DNA of 35,781 nucleotides from an uncultured Desulfovibrio sp. (GTDB taxonomy: Bacteria > Desulfobacterota > Desulfovibrionia > Desulfovibrionales > Desulfovibrionaceae), in contig CAJUMQ010000024.1 of NCBI GenBank assembly GCA_910587035.1, positions 1-35,781 of the forward strand, given 5' to 3'. A program made the position numbers and the translations under genes. Below, piece after piece: positions 1 through 6,998 of the stretch (positions are counted from its first letter, which is position 1; every line of letters begins with the position of its first letter). Below the pieces are notes generated by a model. That model saw only the letters and a program-made list of their open reading frames with translations, made no database searches and was not told the origin of the DNA.

Positions 1-252
1 AATTGGTTTCCAATTGCATATGATATGTCGATAATAAGTAAGGCTATTGTTTTAAATAATGCTTTTTATAATTTTAGTCATAAATGCATATTGGATTTTT
101 ATACATATAAACAAATTCTTTCTGTTATTGGATATAAATCAATTTCAAAACAAGACTTATGCAAATCAAAATTCATTGAATTGGATAATCTTGAATCTCG
201 TGTTAATTATTATGCAAAATCAGAAACAGGTGTTTTCGAAGCAATTAAATGA
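1..252 (+). CDS. 3' end of an unidentified AT-rich gene (truncated by window edge)
   Basis: The frame is open from the first base of the window to a TGA at 250-252, giving at least 83 residues, so an internal ATG at 25 is probably not the start. The product is rich in Asn, Ile, Lys, Phe and Tyr, with no motif I recognise. Base composition is far more AT-rich than every other gene in the window, as is common for surface-polysaccharide or recently acquired genes. There is no trace of a partner gene downstream. The reading frame is credible because it runs without a stop through AT-rich DNA, where stops are frequent. Function unknown; only the C-terminus can be seen. Confidence 0.5.
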   Translation, partial: NWFPIAYDMSIISKAIVLNNAFYNFSHKCILDFYTYKQILSVIGYKSISKQDLCKSKFIELDNLESRVNYYAKSETGVFEAIK

Positions 253-413
253 AATTTTTATATTTTCATATATTCTATATAAATAATTATTTATTGGATA
301 AAATATATGTTTATAATATATTGAATTATGTTTTTTTATTATTTATTGTAAATGTTATGCTTTGATATCTCATATTATCAATACTATTTAAATAGATATT
401 GCTAATTATATTA
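253..413. other. AT-rich intergenic gap
   Basis: Gap between two convergent genes (plus-strand fragment ending at 252 and minus-strand gene ending at 414). It is nearly all A and T. I see no strong GC hairpin with a T-run and no ORF worth calling. Confidence 0.6.
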
Positions 414-1214
414 TTATTTATCTCCAATTATCCTTATCAATATTCTTTTTTGCTCACTTCCAGCATTCCTTAATCTTTTTTTTACCCTTTCCCTGATGGC
501 AGCATGTCTTTGGGCGTAATCATACAGTGTGGCGGCGGCATAATTGCGCAGGTTAATATCCTGTCTGTAATGGGCTGAAGGTCGTACCGGCCTTGTGGCC
601 ATGGCGATTATATCATCGATCCAGACAGGGTTGCCTGTGGCCATGAAGGCTGCCAGAAACATTTGCACCACAGATTTTTCCGTAGGTGGCAGCCAGCCGC
701 GCAGGTTTGCTGGTGTCCCAAGTATTTGCAGCTCAAGGTTCCTGTCTTTTTTTCCAAGCAGGCTGGAGAGCAGCTCTTTTTCTGCGGACATTCCCGCCAG
801 ATGTATGCTCCAGGCCACTGTGTGGCGCAGGTCGTCTGGAGATTGGGCATTGGCCAGGGTGGTCAGATTAATGCTGCCCTGACGGGCAAGCTGCGCCAGA
901 AAGGCTGCCAGCATGAGCCTGTTTTCAGAATGGGAAAGGATGCCCTGGGCGCAGAAGTTTTTAAGCATTGGCCCAATAAGAGCCGGTTTTGGCTTCTGGT
1001 AATAAAATTCCATCTGTTGAGCATAGTGGGGCGCAGACATGCCAAGATTTATTGCATATGCCTGTGAAGACATCATGAAGAGCAGGGGAGGCATCCAGGT
1101 TAGGTGGCAAAGCATCCTGGCATATGCTGAATGCAAAAAGGCCATGGCGCCCTTGAAGTGCAAAAGTGGGCCTGGCATAAAGCGGACTATATTCTCGGAG
1201 AGGGATAATTGCAT
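414..1214 (-). CDS. hypothetical secreted or membrane-anchored helical protein
   Basis: About 266 residues from the ATG at 1214, which lies 16 nt after the stop of the HD-domain gene and has a GGAA upstream. A second possible start, the ATG at 1145, has AGGG five bases before it. The frame runs further upstream inside the HD gene, but that extension is Cys/Trp/Arg-rich and looks like a shadow. Near the N-terminus a hydrophobic stretch (LTWMPPLLFMMSSQAYA) ends in an AxA-like site, suggesting Sec export. The rest is predicted to be mostly alpha-helical, with repeated Leu/Ala-rich helices reminiscent of HEAT-type solenoids, and a very basic C-terminus. I do not recognise a family. It is probably co-transcribed with the HD-domain gene. 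Confidence 0.6.
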   Translation of the reverse strand: MQLSLSENIVRFMPGPLLHFKGAMAFLHSAYARMLCHLTWMPPLLFMMSSQAYAINLGMSAPHYAQQMEFYYQKPKPALIGPMLKNFCAQGILSHSENRLMLAAFLAQLARQGSINLTTLANAQSPDDLRHTVAWSIHLAGMSAEKELLSSLLGKKDRNLELQILGTPANLRGWLPPTEKSVVQMFLAAFMATGNPVWIDDIIAMATRPVRPSAHYRQDINLRNYAAATLYDYAQRHAAIRERVKKRLRNAGSEQKRILIRIIGDK

Positions 1215-1230
1215 AGGATTAATTCCATGG

Positions 1231-2472
1231 TCAATCAAAATCGGCCAGCAGTGCATCAAGGCGCAGAGGTTCACAATTACGTTGCAAAAGGGAAAATTTA
1301 AGTCTGGATCTCGCCTCCAGCAAGTGCGGAGATGACACACCATTATGTATGGAATTATGCGCCTCCAGAAATGCCGCCAGCAGATCACAGATTTTCAGTA
1401 GCTGCCCATCCCTGGGATCATATTCATCCCTGTCATAAGCAGGCATTTCCCGCAGACCGTCAATTAATTTTATTTTGCCATCAATCCTGCAACAATCCTG
1501 AAATTCCGAGCCAATTTCAAGCCCAAGATACCAGCCCATCCTTTCCGTGAGGTTTTCAAATCCCGCATTGCGCAATGGTTTGAGGATTCGCCTCTCAAGC
1601 TCGGAATCCTCATATTTCCTGATCAACTTTGGCAATTCCGGAAATGACTGCTTGACCGGCGAGATAATGTCTCTTGTCAGAAGTTCCGGGAAATCATGAA
1701 ACAGACCACCAAAAAAATTATTGTTGGCGCGAGCCTGCCCGGCTGATACGGAAAGACTGAAGATATAGGCGCAGGCTGCCACTATGAACATATGACCTAG
1801 CACCGATGTTGCCGGTATGCGCGGCGCCTGGGTCCAACGTATCTGGAAACGCAGCTGACCGCAGAGATTGCCGAATCTGGCAAGGGCATTGCCTGGTTCC
1901 AGCAGCTGGGGCATACCCGGCAAATCGGAAAATCTGGCCAGCATTTCTGTGAATGAAGCGGCAATCCCGTCCATTTCATCATCAAAAAAGTTATGTGGCC
2001 GTATAAGTTGAAATTCCCATTGGGAAGCAAACAGATGTGCCGCAGTCAAAAGTCTGCGCGCGGGTTCCTCCCTGTTTCCAGGTTCCAGATCGTCCAGATG
2101 CCATTGCCGCAGTCTGATCCATAAATCGCCCAGATGCGACAACACAGGTTCAAGCCTTGCAAGGGTGTACTCCGTCAGCTGACGATAATGTTCCCTGTTC
2201 TCCCTGATCTTGTAAAATACTGGTGGCTTGATATCTGTTATGATCAGACGGTAGAAATAATCGAAAAGACCACCTTCAATAATTCTCCTGGCAAGATCTA
2301 TGCTCTGCCCATTGGTTAGGGAGCGGGAATATTCATGCCAGAGCACACAGGCGATGAGCATTTTATGGGCCTGTTTTTCAATTTCAGACAGCTCAACGGG
2401 TCGCAGTTTGTCATTCCAGCGCCAGAGATAGGCGCCGGAAAATATCAATTGGAGTAGACTCTTACGGATCAT
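1231..2472 (-). CDS. HD-domain phosphohydrolase-like protein
   Basis: A 413-residue cytoplasmic protein. The HD-superfamily metal signature is visible: His227 in the segment SVLGHMF, then His259-Asp260 in GLFHDFPELL, with Glu263 following, as in the YfbR/5'-nucleotidase-like branch of HD hydrolases. The N-terminal 220 residues are helical and may carry a second degenerate HD-like fold. HD proteins of this kind usually hydrolyse nucleotides or phosphomonoesters with a divalent metal; the substrate here cannot be read from sequence. No clear Shine-Dalgarno precedes the ATG at 2472. It is followed after 16 nt by the secreted helical protein, so the two probably form one transcript. Confidence 0.8.
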   Translation of the reverse strand: MIRKSLLQLIFSGAYLWRWNDKLRPVELSEIEKQAHKMLIACVLWHEYSRSLTNGQSIDLARRIIEGGLFDYFYRLIITDIKPPVFYKIRENREHYRQLTEYTLARLEPVLSHLGDLWIRLRQWHLDDLEPGNREEPARRLLTAAHLFASQWEFQLIRPHNFFDDEMDGIAASFTEMLARFSDLPGMPQLLEPGNALARFGNLCGQLRFQIRWTQAPRIPATSVLGHMFIVAACAYIFSLSVSAGQARANNNFFGGLFHDFPELLTRDIISPVKQSFPELPKLIRKYEDSELERRILKPLRNAGFENLTERMGWYLGLEIGSEFQDCCRIDGKIKLIDGLREMPAYDRDEYDPRDGQLLKICDLLAAFLEAHNSIHNGVSSPHLLEARSRLKFSLLQRNCEPLRLDALLADFD

Positions 2473-2604
2473 GGCGTTTTGGAAGATTTTGAAGAAAGAA
2501 GGAAAATGTATTTTTTTGGAAATATATGAAGGGGCGTGATTTTAAGTGGGTCTTGCTGAAAAAATGAAGTCTGCAAATGGCATTCCATGTGCCGCGGATG
2601 CGCG

Positions 2605-2901
2605 TCATTCATCCTGATCGGCTCCGCCAGTTTTTTTGTGGCGGAAATAAACTTTCAGGGCAATCAGCACTACAAGCCAGCCAATGCCAAGGATGATGAC
2701 AAATAAAGGCACAAGGGATCCCATGGCTCTTGGTGTGTTTTCCTGCCATAGACCGCTGGCCCAAAACACAAGAAAAATTGCCACAAAAAAGGAGGCGATG
2801 CCGGCTGCCTTTTTTATGCCTGTGCGCCAGAAAAAATTGATTGCACAGGCTGAGGCAAGCACAGATGCCAGAGATACAAGGATAACCGCGAATATGGCCA
2901 T
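2605..2901 (-). CDS. small membrane protein downstream of atpE
   Basis: A 98-residue protein with three hydrophobic segments (about residues 3-23, 33-52 and 62-84) and a charged cytosolic-type tail ending in KKTGGADQDE. It starts 52 nt after the atpE stop, just beyond a 12-bp hairpin. It may be read through from the F0 operon or transcribed separately. I do not recognise a named family. Its position suggests a role near the ATP synthase membrane sector, but nothing in the sequence proves this. The start codon lacks a strong ribosome site. Confidence 0.65.
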   Translation of the reverse strand: MAIFAVILVSLASVLASACAINFFWRTGIKKAAGIASFFVAIFLVFWASGLWQENTPRAMGSLVPLFVIILGIGWLVVLIALKVYFRHKKTGGADQDE

Positions 2902-2911
2902 GTGTTAAATG

Positions 2912-2940
2912 GCAAAGAGGAGCGCGAGGCTCCCCTTTGC
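2912..2940 (-). terminator. hairpin after atpE (weak terminator or mRNA 3' stabiliser)
   Basis: A 12-bp stem (GCAAAGGGGAGC against GCTCCTCTTTGC, with one G-T wobble) and a 5-nt loop begin 14 nt after the atpE stop. Only a short T-poor tail (CATTTAAC) follows, so termination may be partial. Such hairpins often protect abundant atpE mRNA. Confidence 0.5.
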
Positions 2941-2953
2941 GGTAGAATGTGGA

Positions 2954-3277
2954 TTACACGTAAGGATTGGCGTAAAGCAGAATGAAGCTGATAACCAGGG
3001 CGTAAATTGCCAGGGATTCAATAAAGGCGAATGCCAGGATCATGGTTCCTGTGATTTTGCCGCTGACTTCGGGATTGCGTGCCACACCTTCGCAGGCGCC
3101 CTTAAGACCAACACCCATGCCGATGCCGCAACCGAATGCTGCAATGCCAATGCCGAGGGCGGCTGCCAGGCAGGTAAGGCCAAGGGAATCGGAATTAAGG
3201 GGCTCGGCGGCAAAGGCCATGCTGGCTGCGCCAAGCATGATGGCCATGTTGAGAGCTACCATGAAAAATTTACGCAT
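2954..3277 (-). CDS. atpE: ATP synthase F0 subunit c
   Basis: Forms the rotating c-ring of the F0 motor in the cytoplasmic membrane. 107 residues, longer than the usual 75-90 because of an N-terminal cleavable-looking segment (about residues 1-23, ending AFAA). Two transmembrane hairpin helices follow, with the conserved polar loop (VARNPE, 66-70) and the ion-carrying Glu87 in FIESLAIY. At the position equivalent to the Na+-coordinating Gln of Ilyobacter c subunits there is a hydrophobic residue, so proton coupling is more likely; this is inference by eye alignment. A very strong ribosome site (AAGGAG, 6 nt) suits the high copy number needed. atpB lies upstream across a structured repeat. Confidence 0.97.
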   Translation of the reverse strand: MRKFFMVALNMAIMLGAASMAFAAEPLNSDSLGLTCLAAALGIGIAAFGCGIGMGVGLKGACEGVARNPEVSGKITGTMILAFAFIESLAIYALVISFILLYANPYV

Positions 3278-3300
3278 CGGATACTCCTTTTATATTGTTG

Positions 3301-3314
3301 GGCCGCACGCGGCC
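3301..3314. repeat. perfect GC palindrome in the atpE leader
   Basis: GGCCGC-AC-GCGGCC, a short hairpin directly 5' (in mRNA terms, downstream) of the 104-nt structured repeat and just before the atpE ribosome site. Confidence 0.5.
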
Positions 3315-3325
3315 ATTCCCCCAGA

Positions 3326-3429
3326 AGTCGCAATCCAGAAAGTGGATTGCGCGCCGCCTGCAGCGGCGTAATCAGAGCGAAAATCATATTTTTCGCTCTG
3401 CGATCCTCATTTTTTTACTACAGCAAAAA
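3326..3429 (-). repeat. structured intergenic repeat, copy in the atpB/atpE gap
   Basis: A 104-nt segment that aligns ungapped with 22671-22774 at 83 positions. It contains three stem-loops: 3330-3350 (GCAATCC with GGATTGC), 3352-3368 (CGCCGC with GCGGCG) and 3373-3400 (CAGAGCGAAAA with its complement). Differences from the other copy at 3337/3343, 3375/3398 and 3379/3394 are paired and keep base pairing. No T-run follows on the minus strand, so this is not a classical terminator. It lies within the mRNA between atpB (stop 3442) and atpE (start 3277). Confidence 0.8.
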
Positions 3430-3441
3430 CCTTATATGCCA

Positions 3442-4146
3442 TTAATGCTCCGGCCCCTCGAGAGCGCCAGATATATAGAACATGGTCAGCATGAAAAACA
3501 CAAATGCCTGCATGCATTTGCCAAGCAGGAAAAGCCCATAGATGGGAATTGTGCCCAGCAGGGGCGCCATGACGAAGAAGAGGATTATTACAATTTCCTC
3601 ACCGCGTATATTGCCAAATAGACGGAGGGAAAGTGAAACAAGCCTTGAGAGGTGGGAAACAATCTCAAGTGGAAACATCAAGGGAATGAGCCACTTGGAG
3701 GGACCCATAAACTGGTTGATGTAATGGGCTTTCCAGCGGGCAATGCCCACCCAGTTGTAATAGACAAAGACAAAAAGGGCCATGCAGACAGTTGTGTTGA
3801 GATTGGCCGTTGGCGCATCGCAACCCGGGATAAGGCCAAGAAGGTTCATGGCCAGAATATAGATGAGCATTCCACAGAGCAGCGGCACATATTTTTTGCC
3901 TGCCTGGCCCATGGAGGAACAGATGAATCTTTCTGTGGTGTCAACAACAGCCTCAAAGAAATTCTGCAGCCCACCTGGCACTATTGTCAGGCGTCTGCGC
4001 ATGTAAAGTCCTATGCCAAAAAGCACGGCCATGCACAGCCAGGAATAAAACACATGCTTGAATGGAACCAGCTGCCCGCAGATGGTGAGCTCGTCCATGC
4101 CCAGAAATGTTGAAAGCAATACAGGTTCCGGCAAACTTCCAGCCAT
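3442..4146 (-). CDS. atpB: ATP synthase F0 subunit a
   Basis: Membrane stator subunit that provides the ion half-channels facing the c-ring. 234 residues, five to six hydrophobic helices. The essential arginine is Arg175 in the signature SLSLRLFGN (equivalent to E. coli Arg210). The C-terminal helix pair is complete and the protein ends at GPEH. The start is fixed by a good ribosome site (GGGAGG, 6 nt). It follows the AtpI-like gene and precedes atpE; the F1 genes and the b subunits are not in this window, consistent with the separate F0 and F1 clusters of Desulfovibrio relatives. Confidence 0.97.
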   Translation of the reverse strand: MAGSLPEPVLLSTFLGMDELTICGQLVPFKHVFYSWLCMAVLFGIGLYMRRRLTIVPGGLQNFFEAVVDTTERFICSSMGQAGKKYVPLLCGMLIYILAMNLLGLIPGCDAPTANLNTTVCMALFVFVYYNWVGIARWKAHYINQFMGPSKWLIPLMFPLEIVSHLSRLVSLSLRLFGNIRGEEIVIILFFVMAPLLGTIPIYGLFLLGKCMQAFVFFMLTMFYISGALEGPEH

Positions 4147-4232
4147 GTGAATCCTCCCGTGGGCTTGAGATGGAAAAATATTTCCAGGCTTGCGCCAAAA
4201 TCCCTATCTTTTCACCATTAAACAAACTATCA

Positions 4233-4257
4233 GCAGCCTTTTGCTGCTAAAGGCTGC
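4233..4257 (-). repeat. hairpin between AtpI-like gene and atpB
   Basis: GCAGCCTTT pairs perfectly with AAAGGCTGC around a 7-nt loop, directly after the stop of the AtpI-like gene. No T-run follows, so it is more likely an mRNA processing or stability element than a terminator. Confidence 0.45.
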
Positions 4258-4260
4258 CAT

Positions 4261-4704
4261 TTAATGACCACCGGACTGCTTCATGACTCTGGCGCATGTT
4301 ATCAGCGCAAGTGCCGCTCCTGCCGCAAGGCCTGCAAGCAGGGCAGATACCAGGGCATGAAAAAGCGTCAGCGAAAAATAAAGAGCAACGGCAAGCAACA
4401 GATACCGCAAGCCAAACCGCGAAATGGACCGCAAAAACATGGAGCCGAAGTCCTGAACCGGCTGACTTAGAAAAAATCTTGCCCAGTTCCAAAAAATCCA
4501 GGTCATGCATGCGCAGCCAGCTCCAAACCAGAAAAGCCATGGAAAAACCACATAAACCGCCACTCCGGCCAACAGGCAGAACCCGGAGCCAAGTATCTGG
4601 TTGCGAAGTACCGGCCTTATGACTGGATGGCTGATATCCTTATGCCAGAGAAAACCATCAAGCGGTGCGCATATTTTTTGCCAGAAGGCTTTTATGGGAT
4701 TCAT
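4261..4704 (-). CDS. AtpI-like F0 assembly membrane protein
   Basis: 147 residues with four hydrophobic segments in the pattern of the ATP_synt_I family (helices at roughly 36-55, 60-74, 95-115 and 118-138). These small proteins sit at the head of F0 operons, and those studied help c-ring assembly or Mg2+ supply. The start ATG overlaps the stop of the preceding AtpZ-like gene by four bases (ATGA), implying translational coupling. Sequence in this family is poorly conserved; the call rests on size, topology and position. Confidence 0.75.
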   Translation of the reverse strand: MNPIKAFWQKICAPLDGFLWHKDISHPVIRPVLRNQILGSGFCLLAGVAVYVVFPWLFWFGAGCACMTWIFWNWARFFLSQPVQDFGSMFLRSISRFGLRYLLLAVALYFSLTLFHALVSALLAGLAAGAALALITCARVMKQSGGH

Positions 4705-4985
4705 CCGGTTTTATTCGATCTGTCCACCATCCGGCCAGACCGCTCATTATCCATTTTTCGCAATAGCTCGCGTGTGTCTCGCCAGACATTTAAAAATCCG
4801 GCGCATATGCCAATAAAAAGAAAAATCAGGAGAAGCCAGGGGCCAGTCTTTAACCAGCAATCCAGACCATAACCCATGGCCAGGCCAACCAGGGGACCGC
4901 TCACAAGATGAAGGCCGATAAGGCCATATCTGGCCTGGGCCCGCATCCCTTCTTTTTGCTGGTCAATTATATCCTTGAAGCTCAC
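4701..4985 (-). CDS. AtpZ/AtpI-type F0 accessory protein, GTG start
   Basis: About 94 residues. Two hydrophobic helices surround the family-typical segment GPLVGLAMGYGLD, followed by WLLLIFLFIGICAGFLNVWRDTREL, the pattern of the putative F1F0-ATPase subunit/AtpZ family. The longer frame beginning with TTG at 5030 lies inside a rho-independent terminator, so I place the start at GTG 4985, preceded by GGAA six nt upstream. An ATG at 4946 is a second option. First gene of the F0 operon; overlaps the next by four bases. Confidence 0.75.
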   Translation of the reverse strand: MSFKDIIDQQKEGMRAQARYGLIGLHLVSGPLVGLAMGYGLDCWLKTGPWLLLIFLFIGICAGFLNVWRDTRELLRKMDNERSGRMVDRSNKTG

Positions 4986-5000
4986 AATTTTTCCGTGGCA

Positions 5001-5039
5001 AAAAATAGCACGGGCAGACAGTCCAGTCAATGCCCGTGC
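5001..5039 (-). terminator. rho-independent terminator of the ridA-cyclophilin operon
   Basis: On the minus strand GCACGGGCA pairs with TGCCCGTGC (9 bp, 14-nt loop) and is followed by TATTTTTTG. It lies 46 nt after the cyclophilin stop and ends only about 15 nt before the GTG of the AtpZ-like gene, so the F0 operon promoter must overlap or precede it. Confidence 0.85.
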
Positions 5040-5084
5040 CTGATAATCATGTATAATGACAACTATGCTGGCGCTTGGGGAAAC

Positions 5085-5678
5085 CTATTCCACCACCACA
5101 GCCTTTTTGATGATAACCGGAGCCTTGGGCACATCGTCATGTCCGCTTTTACGGCCAGTGGCTACATTTTCAATTCTGTCGACTACATCCTGGCCCTTTA
5201 TGACCTTTCCAAATACAGCGTAACCCCAGCCTTGTGGTGTTTCGGCCTTGAAATTCAGAAAGTCATTGTCCTTTGTATTTATGAAGAACTGCGAGCTTGC
5301 TGATTGCGGGTCCGATGTGCGGGCCATGGCAATGGTGTATTTTTTATTTTTAAGACCATTGTTGGCCTCGTTGCGGATGGGGGCATTGGTATGTTTCTCT
5401 TTCATTTCCGCAGTCATGCCACCGCCCTGGATCATGAAATTCTTGATTACGCGATGAAAAATGGTGCCATCATAGTGGCCAGATTTTACATACTGGATGA
5501 AGTTGGCTGTTGTGATAGGCGCTTTGCGTGTATCCAGCTGCACAAGAATGTCACCCAGACTTGTTTCAAGCTTGACCACAGGCTCGGCCTGCTTCTGCGC
5601 GGCCAAGGCTGCGCCTCCGGAAAGCATGGATATGCAGGCAAAAATGATCAGAAAATATTTTTTGAACAGATGAAACAT
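5085..5678 (-). CDS. exported peptidyl-prolyl cis-trans isomerase (cyclophilin type)
   Basis: Catalyses cis-trans isomerisation of Xaa-Pro bonds, probably in the periplasm. 197 residues from the ATG at 5678, which has GGAG six nt upstream; an ATG at 5690 has no spacing for a ribosome site. A signal peptide spans about residues 1-26 (FLIIFACISMLSGGAALAA). The cyclophilin core is complete: the active-site segment FHRVIKNFMIQGG with catalytic Arg, then SSQFFIN and the GYAVFGKVIKGQDVVD strand. The size matches PpiA-type periplasmic cyclophilins. It follows ridA by 15 nt and ends at a strong terminator, so the two form a short operon. Confidence 0.93.
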   Translation of the reverse strand: MFHLFKKYFLIIFACISMLSGGAALAAQKQAEPVVKLETSLGDILVQLDTRKAPITTANFIQYVKSGHYDGTIFHRVIKNFMIQGGGMTAEMKEKHTNAPIRNEANNGLKNKKYTIAMARTSDPQSASSQFFINTKDNDFLNFKAETPQGWGYAVFGKVIKGQDVVDRIENVATGRKSGHDDVPKAPVIIKKAVVVE

Positions 5679-5693
5679 GAATTTCTCCATTTC

Positions 5694-6077
5694 CTAATTA
5701 TCCAATACGGCGATAGCCTCAATCTCCACCCTGGCGTTTTTGGGCAGTTCAGCCACGGCAAAGCAGGAGCGGGCAGGATATTCCGCAGGGAAATATTCGG
5801 CGTAAACGGAATTAAATTCCTGGAAATCACTCATATCTTTTAAAAATACAGTGGTTTTGCAAACATTACCGAGGGTTGCGCCGGCAGCTTCCAGCACCGC
5901 GCGCAAATTTTCCAGAGCCTGCCTGGCCTGGGCGGCAGCGTCTGCGCCGGCCATCTCGCCGGTTTTCGGCACCAGTCCCAACTGGCCGGAAAGAAAGAGA
6001 ATGTTTCCATTGCGCACAGCCTGGGAGTAGGGACCCAGGGCTGCAGGCGCATTTTGAGTTGCGATGATCTTTTTCAA
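5694..6077 (-). CDS. ridA: RidA family enamine/imine deaminase, TTG start
   Basis: 127 residues. RidA proteins hydrolyse reactive 2-aminoacrylate and related imines that arise from PLP-enzyme reactions. The family pattern is clear: KKIIATQNAPAALGPYSQAV at the start, LFLSGQLGLVPKTGE, the AGATLGNVCKTTVFLKDM helix, and ARSCFAVAELPKNARVEIEA with the substrate-binding Arg. The frame is open further upstream, but that extension has no RidA similarity. The start that matches family length is TTG at 6077, with GGAG six nt upstream. It is transcribed with the cyclophilin gene and is divergent from ssrA. Confidence 0.92.
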   Translation of the reverse strand: MKKIIATQNAPAALGPYSQAVRNGNILFLSGQLGLVPKTGEMAGADAAAQARQALENLRAVLEAAGATLGNVCKTTVFLKDMSDFQEFNSVYAEYFPAEYPARSCFAVAELPKNARVEIEAIAVLDN

Positions 6078-6302
6078 GACGTACTCCGTGAAGGCAATAG
6101 AGCCAGATGATAAGTTATAATGTTGCATTTGCCAGATGGCGCGGGAATGAGCCCAGACGACTTCGCTAAATCGTATTGCTCCCTTCCCACAGGGTAGCAA
6201 TATGCGGCTTAAACCACAAGGGAGGCGTGTTTTTCTGCGCCATCAATGGTCCTGTGAATTATATATCAGAAAATTGTCCAGAAAAGTATGAGTAAAAAAT
6301 AT
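6078..6302. other. ridA-ssrA divergent intergenic region
   Basis: About 225 bases with no ORF on either strand that shows codon character. It holds the ridA leader (GGAG site) and, towards ssrA, AT-rich DNA. No tRNA or other RNA fold was evident to me. Confidence 0.5.
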
Positions 6303-6330
6303 TTGACTTAATAAAAAAAGGAATTAATAT
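6303..6330 (+). promoter_or_regulatory. sigma70-type promoter of ssrA
   Basis: TTGACT at 6303-6308 and TAATAT at 6325-6330 with a 16-bp spacer. Transcription would start near 6337, about 14 nt before the mature tmRNA 5' end, leaving a short leader to be trimmed by RNase P. Confidence 0.75.
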
Positions 6331-6350
6331 CGATTGGCTTGAAATTAAAT

Positions 6351-6732
6351 GGGGGCGTTCCGGTTTCGACGTTGATAATGAAACCAGAGTTGCAGGTCGA
6401 GGCGCCGCTGGCCTCGTAAAAAGCGGCAAAAAAAGTAATTGCCAACAACGATTACGACTACGCCTACGCTGCCTAGTAGCAGCAGGGCAACTGGCTGCCA
6501 AGGCAGCCACGTCTCTGGAAGTGATGTCTGATACCTTCCCGAGGCGCAAAATCATCAGGCTGGCAAAAAACTGGTGTCCACCAGGGTTTTTTGTGAGATA
6601 AAACTGGCGGAATCGTCGTGACATGCCTGTCCTTTGGCAAATGTCAGGGCCAGATTCAATAAAGGACTAAACCTGTAGAAGCTTTGCGCGGACTATTGGC
6701 GGACGGGGGTTCAACTCCCCCCGCCTCCACCA
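6351..6732 (+). ncRNA. ssrA: transfer-messenger RNA (tmRNA)
   Basis: Rescues stalled ribosomes by acting as tRNA-Ala and then as mRNA. The 5' end GGGGGCGTTCCGGTTTCGAC is the typical tmRNA start. It pairs with the 3' segment CGCCTCC, followed by A and an encoded CCA at 6730-6732. A T-arm with GGGGGTTCAACTCCCCC precedes it. The tag frame runs from 6441 to 6476: GCC resume codon, then AACAACGATTACGACTAC and so on, giving ANNDYDYAYAA and TAG, with a second TAG next to it. This tag closely resembles those known from Desulfovibrio. Length (382 nt) and one-piece order are normal for bacteria outside the permuted lineages. Confidence 0.97.
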
Positions 6733-6752
6733 TCCAATAAAAATTTCTCCTT

Positions 6753-6790
6753 GAAAGTTGTCAAAACGTTTTGACAACTTTCTTTGTTTT
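6753..6790 (+). terminator. perfect 30-bp palindrome with T-rich tail after ssrA
   Basis: GAAAGTTGTCAAAAC at 6753-6767 is followed immediately by its exact reverse complement to 6782, then TTTGTTTT. It begins 20 nt after the tmRNA CCA and is most simply the ssrA terminator. It is unusual in being loopless and AT-rich, so it could also bind a dimeric protein. Confidence 0.65.
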
Positions 6791-6998
6791 AAGTGCTCCT
6801 GGATTGCCATGAGTCCACTTGAGCGCATTGTATTTTGGTCACACTTTGAGTTGCGTTGGAGGAAATCTTGTAATTTTTCATTAAAGTGTGGCAAGAGGAG
6901 TTGCATGCTTGCCGGAAACGGAAAATGGAGGTCTGGCTGGCATGGGCAAGAGAATGCGCCCTTGCGGGAGGCGCATATTGGGGATAATAAACAGGGCA

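Noticed and set aside
2954..3277. Na+-dependent c-ring
   Set aside because: The Glu-Ser pair is present, but the Gln that helps bind Na+ is replaced by a hydrophobic residue in my alignment, so proton coupling is favoured.
6733..6998. Cobalamin riboswitch upstream of cbiK
   Set aside because: The B12-box-like and GCCACTG-type segments are absent; only weak GC-rich pairs near 6955-6975 were found.
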